Assembly (NCBI RefSeq): GCF_902826655.1
Contig: NZ_CADEFR010000025.1
Span: 1-50,282, forward strand
Length of the DNA: 50,282 bases
Direction of reading: 5' to 3'
Origin: an uncultured Methylibium sp.
GTDB lineage: Bacteria; Pseudomonadota; Gammaproteobacteria; Burkholderiales; Burkholderiaceae_C
Shown: in pieces, positions 1-9,025 of the stretch
How positions within the stretch are numbered: the stretch's first letter is position 1
How the letters are laid out: every line of letters begins with the position of its first letter
Position numbers and translations under genes: made by a program
The notes under the pieces: generated by a model
The model's database searches: none
What the model saw: only the letters and a program-made list of their open reading frames with translations
Told to the model about the DNA's origin: nothing

Positions 1-71
1 GGTAGCTCAGTTGGTAGAGCAGCGGATTGAAAATCCGCGTGTCGGTGGTTCGATTCCGCCCCGAGCCACCA
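1..71 (+). tRNA. tRNA-Phe (GAA), 5' end cut off
   Basis: The cloverleaf reads from the end of the acceptor stem through the D arm (GCTCAGTTGGTAGAGC), an anticodon stem GCGGA/TCCGC with loop TTGAAAA (anticodon GAA at 29-31), and a T arm with TTCGATT. The 3' acceptor strand CCGAGCC, discriminator A and an encoded CCA end at 71. Pairing implies that five 5' bases (GGCTC) lie outside the window. Confidence 0.97.
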
Positions 72-78
72 GATCAAG

Positions 79-101
79 ACGGCCCCCGCGCGGGGCCGTT
101 T
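79..101 (+). terminator. Probable terminator after tRNA-Phe
   Basis: Arms ACGGCCCC (79-86) and GGGGCCGT (92-99) form a perfect 8-bp stem with a CGCGC loop, followed by a short T run. It lies 8 nt after the tRNA CCA end. The T tract is short, so termination strength is uncertain. Confidence 0.6.
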
Positions 102-163
102 GCCTTTGGAGGCCGCGAACCAAGCCGGCCCGGCCGGCTCCAAGCTCGGCGGGACCCCCGCAC

Positions 164-169
164 TACAAT
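164..169 (+). promoter_or_regulatory. Putative -10 box upstream of yajC
   Basis: TACAAT followed by CG, about 40 nt before the yajC start. No convincing -35 hexamer is visible 17 nt upstream. The same TANAATCG word recurs before several other genes in the window. Confidence 0.4.
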
Positions 170-210
170 CGCCGCCGTTGTCGGCATGACGATCACAAGG
201 ATTGATACCC

Positions 211-534
211 GTGTTCATTTCTGAAGCTTTTGCCCAGGCTGCTCCGGCGGCCACCGGCGGCGAGTCCAGCCTCATCACGATGCTGCCGCTGGTGCTGATG
301 TTCGTGGTGCTGTACTTCGTGATGATCCGCCCGCAGATGAAGCGCCAGAAGGAGCACAAGGCCATGATCGACGCCCTGGCCAAGGGCGACGAGGTGGTCA
401 CCGCGGGCGGCGTGCTCGGCAAGGTCGCCAAGCTCGGCGACGGCTACCTGCACGTCGAGGTGGCCGACGGGGTCGAACTGCAGGTGCAGCGCACCGCCGT
501 TGTCCAGGTGCTGCCCAAGGGCACGCTGAAGTAA
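211..534 (+). CDS. yajC: Preprotein translocase subunit YajC
   Basis: A small inner-membrane protein of 107 aa that associates with SecDF and assists SecYEG-dependent export. It has one membrane segment (about residues 20-38), followed at once by a basic stretch beginning RPQMKRQKEH and the soluble YajC domain with GDEVVTAGG and a hydrophobic end. I chose GTG at 211 because AAGG at 197-200 is spaced 10 nt from it, and MFISEAFAQ resembles the usual burkholderial N-terminus; an in-frame TTG at 202 sits too close to that site. It is the first gene of a yajC-secD-secF cluster. Confidence 0.95.
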   Translation: MFISEAFAQAAPAATGGESSLITMLPLVLMFVVLYFVMIRPQMKRQKEHKAMIDALAKGDEVVTAGGVLGKVAKLGDGYLHVEVADGVELQVQRTAVVQVLPKGTLK

Positions 535-667
535 GCCAGGGGCCTGCGCCGCCGGCGCGGGTCTGAACAAGGCCGCGTGCGCCTGCGGGCGTCGCGGCCT
601 TTCGTGCAAACAAGGCGCCGCGTTCTCGCGGCGGCGGGACGGGTCCGCAAGACCCGGGGATGCTGCG
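535..667 (+). promoter_or_regulatory. Structured yajC-secD intergenic leader with three inverted repeats
   Basis: This 133-nt gap holds three consecutive perfect inverted repeats. AAGGCCGCG (569-577) pairs with CGCGGCCTT (593-601). CGCCGCG (616-622) pairs with CGCGGCG (627-633) around TTCT. CGGGTC (640-645) pairs with GACCCG (651-656), directly against the secD ribosome site GGGGA (656-660). The first may be an intra-operon terminator or attenuator; the last could affect secD initiation. Function is inferred from structure only. Confidence 0.45.
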
Positions 668-2548
668 ATGAACCGCTTTCCGTGGTGGAAGTACACGATC
701 CTCGCGATCGCGCTGCTGGTCGGTCTGATCTACACGCTGCCGAACTTCTTCGGCGAGGCGCCAGCGGTTCAGGTGTCCAGCGGCAAGGCGACGCTGAAGG
801 TCGATGCGACGCTGGTGCCGCGCGTCGAGCAGGCCTTGAGTGCGGCCGGCCTCCAGGCCGACTTCGTGCAACTGGACGGCAGCTCGGTCAAGGCGCGCTT
901 TCGCGACACCGATGCGCAGATCAAGGCCAAGGACGTCATCGGCAAGGCGCTGAATCCCGATCCCGCCGACCCGAGCTACATCGTCGCACTGAACCTGCTG
1001 TCGCGGTCGCCGCACTGGCTGACCTCGCTGCATGCGCTGCCGATGTACCTCGGCCTGGACCTGCGCGGCGGCGTGCACTTCCTGATGCAGGTCGACATGA
1101 AGGCGGCGCTGACGAAGCGCGCCGACGCCCTGACCGGCGACATCCGCACGCTGCTGCGCGACAAGGGCATCCGCCACTCCGGCATCGTGCGCGAGGGCAA
1201 TGCGGTCACCGTCAGCTTCCGCGACCAGGCCACCCTGACCGCCGCGCGCGCCGCTCTCGCCGAGCCGCTGCCCGACCTGCAGTGGACCGAGGCCGCGACG
1301 GGCGGTGACTTCCGGCTGACCGGCAGTCTGAAGGCCGATGCCGCCCGGCGTGTGCAGGAACAGGCGATCAAGCAGAACATCACCACGCTGCACAACCGCA
1401 TCAACGAGCTGGGCGTGGCCGAGCCGGTGATCCAGCAGCAAGGGGCCGACCGCGTGGTGGTCCAGCTGCCGGGTGTGCAGGACACCGCGAAGGCCAAGGA
1501 CATCATCGGCCGCACGGCGACGCTGGAGCTGCGCATGGTCGACGACAGCGCCGAGGCCGGGGCCGCGATCACCGGCGCCGGCCCGGTGCCTTTCGGCGCC
1601 GAGCGCTACGTCGAGCGGGGCGGGGCGCCGCTGATCGTCAAGCGCCAGGTCATCCTGACCGGCGAAAGCCTGACCGATGCTCAGCCGGGCTTCGACGGCC
1701 AGACCCAGGAGCCGGCCGTGCACCTGACGGTCGATGCGAAGGGCGCGCGGATCATGCGCGACATCTCGCGCGAGAACATCGGCAAGCGCATGGCGATCCT
1801 GCTGTTCGAGAAGGGCAAGGGGGAGGTCGTCACCGCGCCCGTGATCCGCGGCGAGCTCGGCTCGCGCTTCCAGATCTCGGGCCGCATGACGACGCAGGAA
1901 GCCAACGACACTGCGCTGCTGCTGCGCGCCGGCTCGCTGGCGGCGCCGATGGAGATCGTCGAGGAGCGCACCATCGGCCCGAGCCTGGGGGTCGAGAACA
2001 TCGAGAAGGGCTTCAACAGCGTGATCTACGGCTTCAGTGCGATCGCGCTGTTCATGTGCTGTTACTACCTGCTGTTCGGCCTGTTCTCGACGCTCGCACT
2101 GGCGCTGAACCTCCTGCTGCTGGTGGCCGTGCTGTCGATGCTGCAGGCCACGCTGACGCTCCCGGGCATCGCCGCCATCGCGCTGACGCTGGGCATGGCG
2201 ATCGACGCGAACGTGCTGATCAACGAGCGGGTGCGCGAGGAGTTGCGCGCCGGTGCGTCGCCGCAGGCCGCGATCCACACCGGCTACGAACGCGCCTGGG
2301 CGACGATCCTGGACTCCAACGTCACCACGCTGATCGCCGGCGTGGCGCTGCTGGCCTTCGGTTCGGGGCCGGTGCGCGGCTTCGCGGTGGTGCACTGCCT
2401 GGGCATCCTGACCTCGATGTTCTCGGCGGTGCTGTTCTCGCGCGGGCTCGTGAACCTGTGGTACGGCCGCCAGAAGAAGCTCAAGAGCGTGTCGATCGGC
2501 CAGGTGTGGCGGCCTGGTGGCGCCACGCCGCCGGCAGCCCAGGTCTGA
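668..2548 (+). CDS. secD: Protein translocase subunit SecD
   Basis: SecD, with SecF, uses the proton gradient to help pull exported proteins through SecYEG into the periplasm. The 626-aa protein has an N-terminal membrane segment (about 8-25), the hallmark DLRGG (near residue 130), a large periplasmic region, and a C-terminal block of five membrane helices containing GMAIDANVLINER (near residue 507), the conserved helix carrying the functional Asp. GGGGA lies 7 nt before the ATG. Length is normal for a betaproteobacterial SecD. secF starts 15 nt after the stop, so the two are surely co-transcribed. Confidence 0.97.
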   Translation: MNRFPWWKYTILAIALLVGLIYTLPNFFGEAPAVQVSSGKATLKVDATLVPRVEQALSAAGLQADFVQLDGSSVKARFRDTDAQIKAKDVIGKALNPDPADPSYIVALNLLSRSPHWLTSLHALPMYLGLDLRGGVHFLMQVDMKAALTKRADALTGDIRTLLRDKGIRHSGIVREGNAVTVSFRDQATLTAARAALAEPLPDLQWTEAATGGDFRLTGSLKADAARRVQEQAIKQNITTLHNRINELGVAEPVIQQQGADRVVVQLPGVQDTAKAKDIIGRTATLELRMVDDSAEAGAAITGAGPVPFGAERYVERGGAPLIVKRQVILTGESLTDAQPGFDGQTQEPAVHLTVDAKGARIMRDISRENIGKRMAILLFEKGKGEVVTAPVIRGELGSRFQISGRMTTQEANDTALLLRAGSLAAPMEIVEERTIGPSLGVENIEKGFNSVIYGFSAIALFMCCYYLLFGLFSTLALALNLLLLVAVLSMLQATLTLPGIAAIALTLGMAIDANVLINERVREELRAGASPQAAIHTGYERAWATILDSNVTTLIAGVALLAFGSGPVRGFAVVHCLGILTSMFSAVLFSRGLVNLWYGRQKKLKSVSIGQVWRPGGATPPAAQV

Positions 2549-2563
2549 GGCAGGGAGGACGAC

Positions 2564-3598
2564 ATGGAGTTCTTCCGTATCCATCGCGACATCCCGTTCA
2601 TGAAGCACGCGTTGATCTTCAACGTGATTTCCTTCGTGACCTTCGCCGCCGCCGTGTTCTTCCTGGTCACGCGCGGCCTCCACTTCTCGATCGAGTTCAC
2701 GGGCGGCACCGTGGTCGAGGTCGAGTACGCGCAGTCGGCCGATGTGCCCAAGGTGCGCGGGGCGGTCGAGGCTCTCGGCTTCGGTGAAGTCCAGGTGCAG
2801 AACTTCGGCACGTCACGGGACATGCTGGTGCGCCTGCCGCTGCGCGCCGACATCAAGCAGGACGAGGTGGTCGGCCGCGTCTTCGAGGCGCTCTGCAAGG
2901 CCGAGGGCGGCACGGTGGCCCAACGACAGGCCGTTTCGGACAAGGGCGAGCAGATCAGCCGTCAGGTCTGCGAGGCCGGCGGCGCCGAGCCGTTGCAGTT
3001 GAAGCGCAGCGAGTTCGTCGGCCCGCAGGTCGGCAGGGAACTCGCGACCGACGGGGCGATGGCGCTCGGCTTCGTCGTGATCGGCATCATGATCTATCTC
3101 GCGATCCGCTTCGAGTGGAAGTTCGCGGTCGCGGCGATCGTCGCCAACCTGCACGACGTCATCATCATCCTGGGCTTCTTCGCCTACTTCCAGTGGGAGT
3201 TCTCGTTGTCGGTGCTGGCGGCGGTGCTGGCGGTGCTGGGCTACTCGGTCAACGAATCGGTGGTCATCTTCGATCGGATCCGCGAGGCCTTCCGGCGCTT
3301 CCGCAAGATGGATACGGCACAGACCATCGACCACGCGATCACGTCGACGATGAGCCGCACGATCATCACCCACGGCTCGACGCAGATGATGGTGCTGTCG
3401 ATGCTGCTCTTCGGCGGCGCCACGCTGCATTACTTCGCGGTGGCGCTGACGATCGGGATCCTGTTCGGCATCTATTCGTCGGTGTTCGTGGCCGCCGCCA
3501 TCGCCATGTGGCTGGGCGTCAAGCGCGAGGACCTGGTGAAGCCTGGGGGCAACAAGAGCAACGATCCGGACGACCCGAACGCAGGGGCCGTGGTGTAG
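2564..3598 (+). CDS. secF: Protein translocase subunit SecF
   Basis: Partner of SecD in the RND-like motor that assists late steps of Sec export. The 344-aa protein has a first membrane segment near residues 16-34, a periplasmic domain with FTGGT at its start, and a five-helix C-terminal bundle with GYSVNESVVIFDRIRE (about residue 226), matching the conserved SecF helix. The ribosome site GGGAGG stands just before ATG 2564. The C-terminal tail is short, charged and Asn/Asp rich. Confidence 0.97.
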   Translation: MEFFRIHRDIPFMKHALIFNVISFVTFAAAVFFLVTRGLHFSIEFTGGTVVEVEYAQSADVPKVRGAVEALGFGEVQVQNFGTSRDMLVRLPLRADIKQDEVVGRVFEALCKAEGGTVAQRQAVSDKGEQISRQVCEAGGAEPLQLKRSEFVGPQVGRELATDGAMALGFVVIGIMIYLAIRFEWKFAVAAIVANLHDVIIILGFFAYFQWEFSLSVLAAVLAVLGYSVNESVVIFDRIREAFRRFRKMDTAQTIDHAITSTMSRTIITHGSTQMMVLSMLLFGGATLHYFAVALTIGILFGIYSSVFVAAAIAMWLGVKREDLVKPGGNKSNDPDDPNAGAVV

Positions 3599-3640
3599 AG
3601 TTGAAACGGACTGTCAACTCCGCCGCCGCCCACCCCTTCC

Positions 3641-5947
3641 ATGGCCGCTCCAGCCACACCCTCCGTCCTGGCCGCGCAAGCGAGGCGGGTGTATCTGGAG
3701 GCGTTGCTGCTGGCCCTGCCGGCCGCCCTGCAGTCGGTGCTGAACGGCGCGCACCGGCTGGCCAACGAAAAGGCTGATCCCCAGACCTCGCACAAGCGCC
3801 TGAACGTCGCGATGGACCTGGCGCGGCCGCTGCCCCACTGGCAGCAGGCCCTGATCGACGCACTGGCCAGCGTGCCCGGCTTGCCGCCGGCGGCCCGGCC
3901 TTCCCTGGCCTCGGTACCGGCTGCCAGCATGAGCGGCTCCGGCGCTCCGCTGCAACTGGTGGATGACGACACGATCGAGGTCGAGATCCTGAGTTCGCGG
4001 CTGGCGCTGGCGATGATGGACAAGGCCTCCTGGGAGTTCACCGACCTGCGTTCGCGCATGTCGCACCTCGAGAAGCGCGAGGAACTCGACAGCGCCGACG
4101 TCCTGCGCCCGCACGTCGTGGCGCGCATGGTCATCGACACCTGGCGTGGCGCCTCGCTGTCGCTGGAGCACTGGCGCACCCTCCACAAGGTGCTGCACGA
4201 GACCTTCGGCGAGCTGGTCGAGGAGGCCTATCACGAGACCAATCGCTGGCTGCTCGAGCACGGCGTGCGGCCCGAGATCGACCTGCGCCCCTTCATCCGG
4301 CGATCGATCGGCGGCCATGTCGCGGCGATTCCGGTGACGTCCGGCTTCGGCGACATCGCCGACCCGCATGGCATCCGGCGCGCCAACGTCGTCGTCGGGC
4401 CGTCGACGGGCGGGGCGAGCGTCGGCGACGAGACCCGGCTGATCACGCGCATCGGCGGCTTGGCGCGCAGCGCCGGGCATGCCGAGGCCGTGCTGGGCCG
4501 GCTGAACAAGCTGGTCGGGCGGCAGGTGCCGAGCTTCGCGGACACGGCCGACATGCGGCCGTCGCCGAACTTCCAGCGCGCGATCTCGGACGCTCAGGCC
4601 GCCGTGCAACGGCAACTGGCCACCACCGGGCGCGACGAGCGCGGGCCGATCAGCACGCCCGCGCTGCTGCAGGAGCTGAACCAGCGCAAGCGCGTGCTGA
4701 AGGAAGCCGCGACCACGCAGGTCGAGCGCGCGACGATCGAGATCGTCGCGCTGCTGTTCCAGAGCATCCTCACCGAAGAGAAGATCCCTGCCACGGTGCG
4801 CGTGTGGTTCGCGCGGCTCCAGATGCCGGTGCTGCGCGTCGCGGTCAGCGAGCCCGATTTCTTTGCCACCACCGACCACCCGGCCCGCAAGCTCATCGAC
4901 CGCATGGGGGCCTGCGTGATGGGCTTCGACATCTCCTCGCGCGCGGCGGGCGACGCGCTCGACAAGGAGATCAAACGCGTGGTGCAGGTGGTCGAGGCCT
5001 ATCCGGACACCGGTCGTCGCGTCTTCCAGACCGTGCTGACCGAGTTCGAGCGCTTCCTCGAGCACTACTTCAAGAACGAGAACGAGGCCACGCGCAAGGG
5101 CGTGTCGCTGGCGCAGCAGGTCGAACAGCGCGAGACGCTGGCGATTCAGTACACGATCGAGCTGCGCAAGATGCTCAATGAGATGCCGGTCCAGGAAGGC
5201 GTTCGCAATTTCCTGTTCCAGGTCTGGGCCGACGTGCTGGCGACGACGGCGCTCAAGCACGGCGCGGCCAGCGAGCCCACCAAGCAGATGAAGCGCGCGG
5301 CCGCTGACCTGATCTGGTCGGCCGGCGCCAAGGTCTCGCGCGAAGAGCGGGCCGACGTGATCCGGCGCCTGCCGCCGCTGCTGAAGACGTTGCGCGAGGG
5401 CATGGCGGAGGCCGGCCTGGCGACCGAGAAGCAGGACGAGCATATCCAGGCGCTCAACGATTCGCTCGCGGCCGCCTTCACCGCCAAGGCCGCGGCGATC
5501 CCGGCCGAGCGCCTGGACGAACTGATGGGCCGGCTCGAGGATCTGGAGCAGATGTTGCCGGACGCCGAAGACCTGCAGATCGACGAGTCAATCGTGATGG
5601 ACCTGTCGGGCCACGAGAGCAGCGAACTGCAGATCGTCACCGACGGCGGCTCGATGCCGACGCCGGCGATGCTGGCCTGGGCCCGCGAGCTGCAGGTCGG
5701 CGGCTGGTACATGCTCGAGCACCGCGGCCGGATCGAGGCCGTTCAGCTGGCCTGGCACGGCATGCGCAAGCAGCTGAGCCTGTTCGTGTCTCAACAGGGC
5801 CGGGGCACGCTGTTCCAGCAGCACCGGCTCGCGTCCTTCCTGCAGGCCGGCCTGTTGATCCCGGCCCAGGACGAGGCGCTGACGGTACGCGCCACGCGCA
5901 GCGCACTGGCCAAGCTCGACGCCGACCCGCAGCGCCTGCTCAGCTAG
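3641..5947 (+). CDS. DUF1631 family protein
   Basis: A 768-aa soluble, mostly helical protein with the features of the DUF1631 family common in Beta- and Gammaproteobacteria. I know no established biochemical role for the family. There is no signal peptide and no membrane segment. The N-terminal part (LNVAMDLARPLPHWQQALIDAL) and the C-terminal part (around MLEHRGRIEAVQLAWHG) are the recognisable ends. The middle has charged, coiled-coil-like stretches. It begins 42 nt after secF and may be transcribed with it. Its TAG stop overlaps the stop of the convergent smg gene inside one CTAG. Confidence 0.88.
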   Translation: MAAPATPSVLAAQARRVYLEALLLALPAALQSVLNGAHRLANEKADPQTSHKRLNVAMDLARPLPHWQQALIDALASVPGLPPAARPSLASVPAASMSGSGAPLQLVDDDTIEVEILSSRLALAMMDKASWEFTDLRSRMSHLEKREELDSADVLRPHVVARMVIDTWRGASLSLEHWRTLHKVLHETFGELVEEAYHETNRWLLEHGVRPEIDLRPFIRRSIGGHVAAIPVTSGFGDIADPHGIRRANVVVGPSTGGASVGDETRLITRIGGLARSAGHAEAVLGRLNKLVGRQVPSFADTADMRPSPNFQRAISDAQAAVQRQLATTGRDERGPISTPALLQELNQRKRVLKEAATTQVERATIEIVALLFQSILTEEKIPATVRVWFARLQMPVLRVAVSEPDFFATTDHPARKLIDRMGACVMGFDISSRAAGDALDKEIKRVVQVVEAYPDTGRRVFQTVLTEFERFLEHYFKNENEATRKGVSLAQQVEQRETLAIQYTIELRKMLNEMPVQEGVRNFLFQVWADVLATTALKHGAASEPTKQMKRAAADLIWSAGAKVSREERADVIRRLPPLLKTLREGMAEAGLATEKQDEHIQALNDSLAAAFTAKAAAIPAERLDELMGRLEDLEQMLPDAEDLQIDESIVMDLSGHESSELQIVTDGGSMPTPAMLAWARELQVGGWYMLEHRGRIEAVQLAWHGMRKQLSLFVSQQGRGTLFQQHRLASFLQAGLLIPAQDEALTVRATRSALAKLDADPQRLLS

Positions 5948-6396
5948 TGGATCAGGCGATCCTCGTCGTCGACGAAGAGTTCGTCGAGGATCAGGGCGTC
6001 GGGCTCCTCGCCCAGGCTCCAGAACACCATCAGCACGATGATCTTCAGGTCCTCCAGGGCCAGCGGGCTCGCGGGGATCGCCATGGCGCGGTCGATCACC
6101 ATCTCGCGCATCGGCGGGCGCAGCACGCCGGCCGACTCGAGGAAGCTGACGAAGCCGATCGAAGCTTCGCCGAGGTGGTCCTGTTCGGCGGTCGAATAGA
6201 CCCGCAGGGCGTCGGCGCTCTGCGAGCCGCCGTGCGACTCCGCGGCCTCGGCCAATCCGGCCAGCCAGCTCAGCGCATCCTCGATCTCCTCGTTCTCGAA
6301 GCCCACTGCCGAGAGCTTGCGCGACAGCTGCCGGTGATCGGGGCAGGCGCCCGGTTCCCAGTAGTTTTCGTAGAGGTAGACGAGGACGTCGAACAT
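5944..6396 (-). CDS. smg: Smg protein (DUF494)
   Basis: A 150-aa acidic cytosolic protein of the Smg/DUF494 family, usually found next to dprA; its function is unknown. The start MFDVLVYLYENYWEP and the end FVDDEDRLIH are typical. I chose ATG 6396 over upstream in-frame starts because the family begins exactly at MFD and the upstream translation looks non-coding. There is no Shine-Dalgarno site; TATCTT lies 6 nt before the ATG, so the transcript could be leaderless. In many betaproteobacteria topA follows smg; here the convergent DUF1631 gene does. Confidence 0.92.
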   Translation of the reverse strand: MFDVLVYLYENYWEPGACPDHRQLSRKLSAVGFENEEIEDALSWLAGLAEAAESHGGSQSADALRVYSTAEQDHLGEASIGFVSFLESAGVLRPPMREMVIDRAMAIPASPLALEDLKIIVLMVFWSLGEEPDALILDELFVDDEDRLIH

Positions 6397-6481
6397 GAAT
6401 TGAAGATACCACAGGGGTCCGCAGCGAAGCCGCGGAACAGGGCCGTGGCCGCATCGCGGCCGGGGCGATCGAGCGCCCGGT

Positions 6482-7582
6482 TCAGCTGCGGACGAGGCGC
6501 TGGAACAGCTGTCCTGGCAAGCGCACGACCTCGCCCGCAAGCTCCAGTTCCAGCAAGCGAGCGCTCAGTTCGGCGGGCGCCTCTCCCAGCCGGGCGGCGA
6601 GCGCGTCCAGGGTCACGGGCTCGTGGCCAAGCGCGTCGAGCAGGAGGTCACCGCCCCGATCCTGGCCCGTCGGGACCGGCGACGGGGATGCCGTGCGGAT
6701 GTGCAGTTCCTCGAGGATGTCGATCGCGCCGTCGACGAGCTTGGCGCCCTGCTTGATCAGCGCATGGCAGCCGCGCGACTGCGGCGAGTGGATCGACCCC
6801 GGGATCGCGAACACGTCGCGCCCGGCCTCGACCGCCAGCCGCGCGGTGATCAGCGAGCCCGACTCCAGGGCCGCCTCGACCACCAGCGTGCCGCGGCTCA
6901 GACCCGCGATGATGCGATTGCGGCGCGGAAAGTTGCCCGGCATCGAGGGCATGCCCAGTGCGTACTCGCTCAGCACCAGGCCCTGCGACGCGATGCGCCG
7001 TGCCAGGGCCAGGTTGCGCTTCGGGTAGACGACGTCCAGCCCGGTGCCGACCACGGCGATCGTCGATCCCGGGGCGTCGAGTGCGCCTTCGTGCGCGGCG
7101 GCATCGATGCCCATGGCCAGCCCGGAGACGACGGTCAGCCCGGCATCGCCCAGGCTGCGCGCAAAGGCACGCGCGTTCTCGGCGCCCTGCGGCGTCGGGT
7201 TGCGGCTGCCGACGACGGCGATGCAGGGGGCGTTGAGCAGCTCGGCCCGCCCGATCGCGTACAGCAGCAGCGGCGGGTCGGCCGTCTGTAGCAGCAGTTG
7301 CGGATAGGCGGGGTCGCCCAGCACGATGACGTGGCGCGGTGCGCCGTCGGCGGCCTGCAACCACCGCCAGGTGGCGTCGAGCAGGGTGTCGAGCGCGTCG
7401 GGCGGCCGGGACAGCGCCTCGGCGAGCGCCGGCCCCAGCAGACTGCGGTGGGCAGCGGTGGGCGCCGCGAAGACGGCTTCCGGCGATCCGAAGGCGGCCA
7501 GCAGCCGGCGCCCGTGCTCGAGGCCGATCTGGGGGGTTTCGATCAGCCGCAGCCAGCCCGCGAGTTCTTCGCGCTCGAGCAT
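6482..7582 (-). CDS. dprA: DNA-processing protein DprA
   Basis: DprA (Smf) binds incoming single-stranded DNA during natural transformation and loads RecA. The 366-aa protein has an N-terminal helical domain, a Rossmann-like core with GSRNPT (about 125-130) and SGLAMGIDAAAH (about 153-164), and a small C-terminal winged-helix domain (about 310-366) with LLDALGHEPVTLDALAARL. Upstream in-frame codons translate to Arg/Pro-rich sequence unlike the family, so ATG 7582 is preferred although its ribosome site is weak. It follows the LysM gene by 32 nt on the same strand and precedes smg. Confidence 0.96.
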   Translation of the reverse strand: MLEREELAGWLRLIETPQIGLEHGRRLLAAFGSPEAVFAAPTAAHRSLLGPALAEALSRPPDALDTLLDATWRWLQAADGAPRHVIVLGDPAYPQLLLQTADPPLLLYAIGRAELLNAPCIAVVGSRNPTPQGAENARAFARSLGDAGLTVVSGLAMGIDAAAHEGALDAPGSTIAVVGTGLDVVYPKRNLALARRIASQGLVLSEYALGMPSMPGNFPRRNRIIAGLSRGTLVVEAALESGSLITARLAVEAGRDVFAIPGSIHSPQSRGCHALIKQGAKLVDGAIDILEELHIRTASPSPVPTGQDRGGDLLLDALGHEPVTLDALAARLGEAPAELSARLLELELAGEVVRLPGQLFQRLVRS

Positions 7583-7614
7583 GGCCGGGCCGGGGCGCGC
7601 GGGCGCCGCGATGC

Positions 7615-8781
7615 TCAGGGTTCGGTGAAGCGGTCGCCGCGGGTCACGGGATCCTGCACGTTCAGGATCAGCGCGTAGGACATGCGATCGAAGACGCGGA
7701 ACACGAACAGCAGGCCGTGACGCTCGTCGGGCAGGCGGATCGGCTGGGCCGCGCCGCCTTGCGTCAGGTCGCGCTCCAGCGCGCCGGCACGCCACAGCGC
7801 CAGCACGTGGCCGCGCTCGAGGCCGTCGCGCGCGCCGCGGTTCAGCGACACGATCTGGTTCTGGCCGGCATTCAGCGCCTCGCCGTACACCGACACGATG
7901 CGGCCGTTGACCGGTGCGGACGGCGGCCGCGGCACGTAAGGTTCGTAGTCCTTCGGCTGGGCCGGGGCGAGACGGTCGGACACGCGGGCCTCCAGCGTCG
8001 TGGCCGTCAGGCGGAAGGTGGCGGGCACGACCTCGCCACGGCTGTTGGTCTCGCCCTCGCGCTCGTATTCGGCGCTGGCGACGTAGGTGCCTTCGTAGCC
8101 GAGCACGGCGTTCGAATCAGGATCGACCAGCGGCTTGGCCTGCTGGAAGACGCGCCACTCGCGCGTGTTGCCGAGGCTGCCGCGCACGTAGGCCAGATCG
8201 CCCTTGCCGAGCAGCACGCGGCCCTCCTGGGCCGCGACGATGCGCGGCGCGCGATCGAGTTCGTCGCTGTCGAGGATCACCGCGTCGTTCAGGAAGCTCT
8301 CGATGAACTTCAGCGGGACGGAGGCGATCGGGCCGCCCGAAGGACCCACGTCGCGCACGCGCGGAGACAGCCGCACCGTGTCACCGGGCTGACCGCCGGC
8401 CATGCGCAGGCGGGCCCGGTCGCCGCTGCGCTCGAGCACGAGCTGCTGGCCCGGATAGATCAGGTGCGGGTTGCGGATCTGGTCGAGGTTCATGCCCCAC
8501 AGCTCGGGCCAGCGCCAGGGGCGCTTGAGGTAGAGGCTGGAGATGTCCCACAGCGTGTCGCCGCGCTTGACGGTGTACTGGTCCGGCGCGTTCGGCGCCA
8601 GTTCGGACAGCGGCACGCCGGCCTGCGCCACCTGCTGCGCCGTGGCGCGCTGCTGCGAGGTGATCGGGAAGTTGGGTTCGGCAGCCGCCGCCAACATCGA
8701 ACCGCCGACGGCCGCGGCCGACAACAGGGCGGTCGCGAACAGACCGAGAGGCCGGCGGGCAGCGGGGACGTGACGTGTCAT
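7615..8781 (-). CDS. LysM peptidoglycan-binding protein, secreted
   Basis: A 388-aa periplasmic protein with an N-terminal signal peptide (basic start, hydrophobic core, probable cleavage near AAA-AEP at 34-35). One LysM domain lies at about residues 69-117 (YTVKRGDTLWDISSLYL, then NPHLIYPGQQL), the module that binds peptidoglycan glycans. The remaining roughly 270 residues have no catalytic motif that I recognise. A LysM gene before dprA and smg is a known arrangement in betaproteobacteria. The ribosome site GGAGAG is well placed before ATG 8781. It diverges from def across 244 nt. Confidence 0.92.
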   Translation of the reverse strand: MTRHVPAARRPLGLFATALLSAAAVGGSMLAAAAEPNFPITSQQRATAQQVAQAGVPLSELAPNAPDQYTVKRGDTLWDISSLYLKRPWRWPELWGMNLDQIRNPHLIYPGQQLVLERSGDRARLRMAGGQPGDTVRLSPRVRDVGPSGGPIASVPLKFIESFLNDAVILDSDELDRAPRIVAAQEGRVLLGKGDLAYVRGSLGNTREWRVFQQAKPLVDPDSNAVLGYEGTYVASAEYEREGETNSRGEVVPATFRLTATTLEARVSDRLAPAQPKDYEPYVPRPPSAPVNGRIVSVYGEALNAGQNQIVSLNRGARDGLERGHVLALWRAGALERDLTQGGAAQPIRLPDERHGLLFVFRVFDRMSYALILNVQDPVTRGDRFTEP

Positions 8782-9025
8782 CGATCTCTCTCCGTGGACG
8801 CCGGTTCCAACCCATCCGCCGCCCTGTGGTCTTTGCGAGGGCTGTGCCCCCGTGCCGCGCTTGGGGGAAAATCCTCACTTCGTTTCGAAGATTCTGCCCA
8901 TAAACCCTTGATGCCGCAATGAAACCGGTCGGGCGCGGGGGCTGCGCAACGGTAGCCCTTCACGCCTCGTCGTTGCGTGTGATCCACACGCGGCATCTGA
9001 CGCATTTCGTTACCCTGAGCCCGTC

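Noticed and set aside
577-1308. Possible upstream arrest peptide ORF before secD
   Set aside because: The frame starting at 577 runs deep into secD in another phase and is Arg-rich, without the length or hydrophobic segment expected of a SecM- or VemP-like peptide.
398-2683. A 761-codon minus-strand frame opposite secD
   Set aside because: Antisense shadow of secD, rich in Arg, His and Gln, with no start context.
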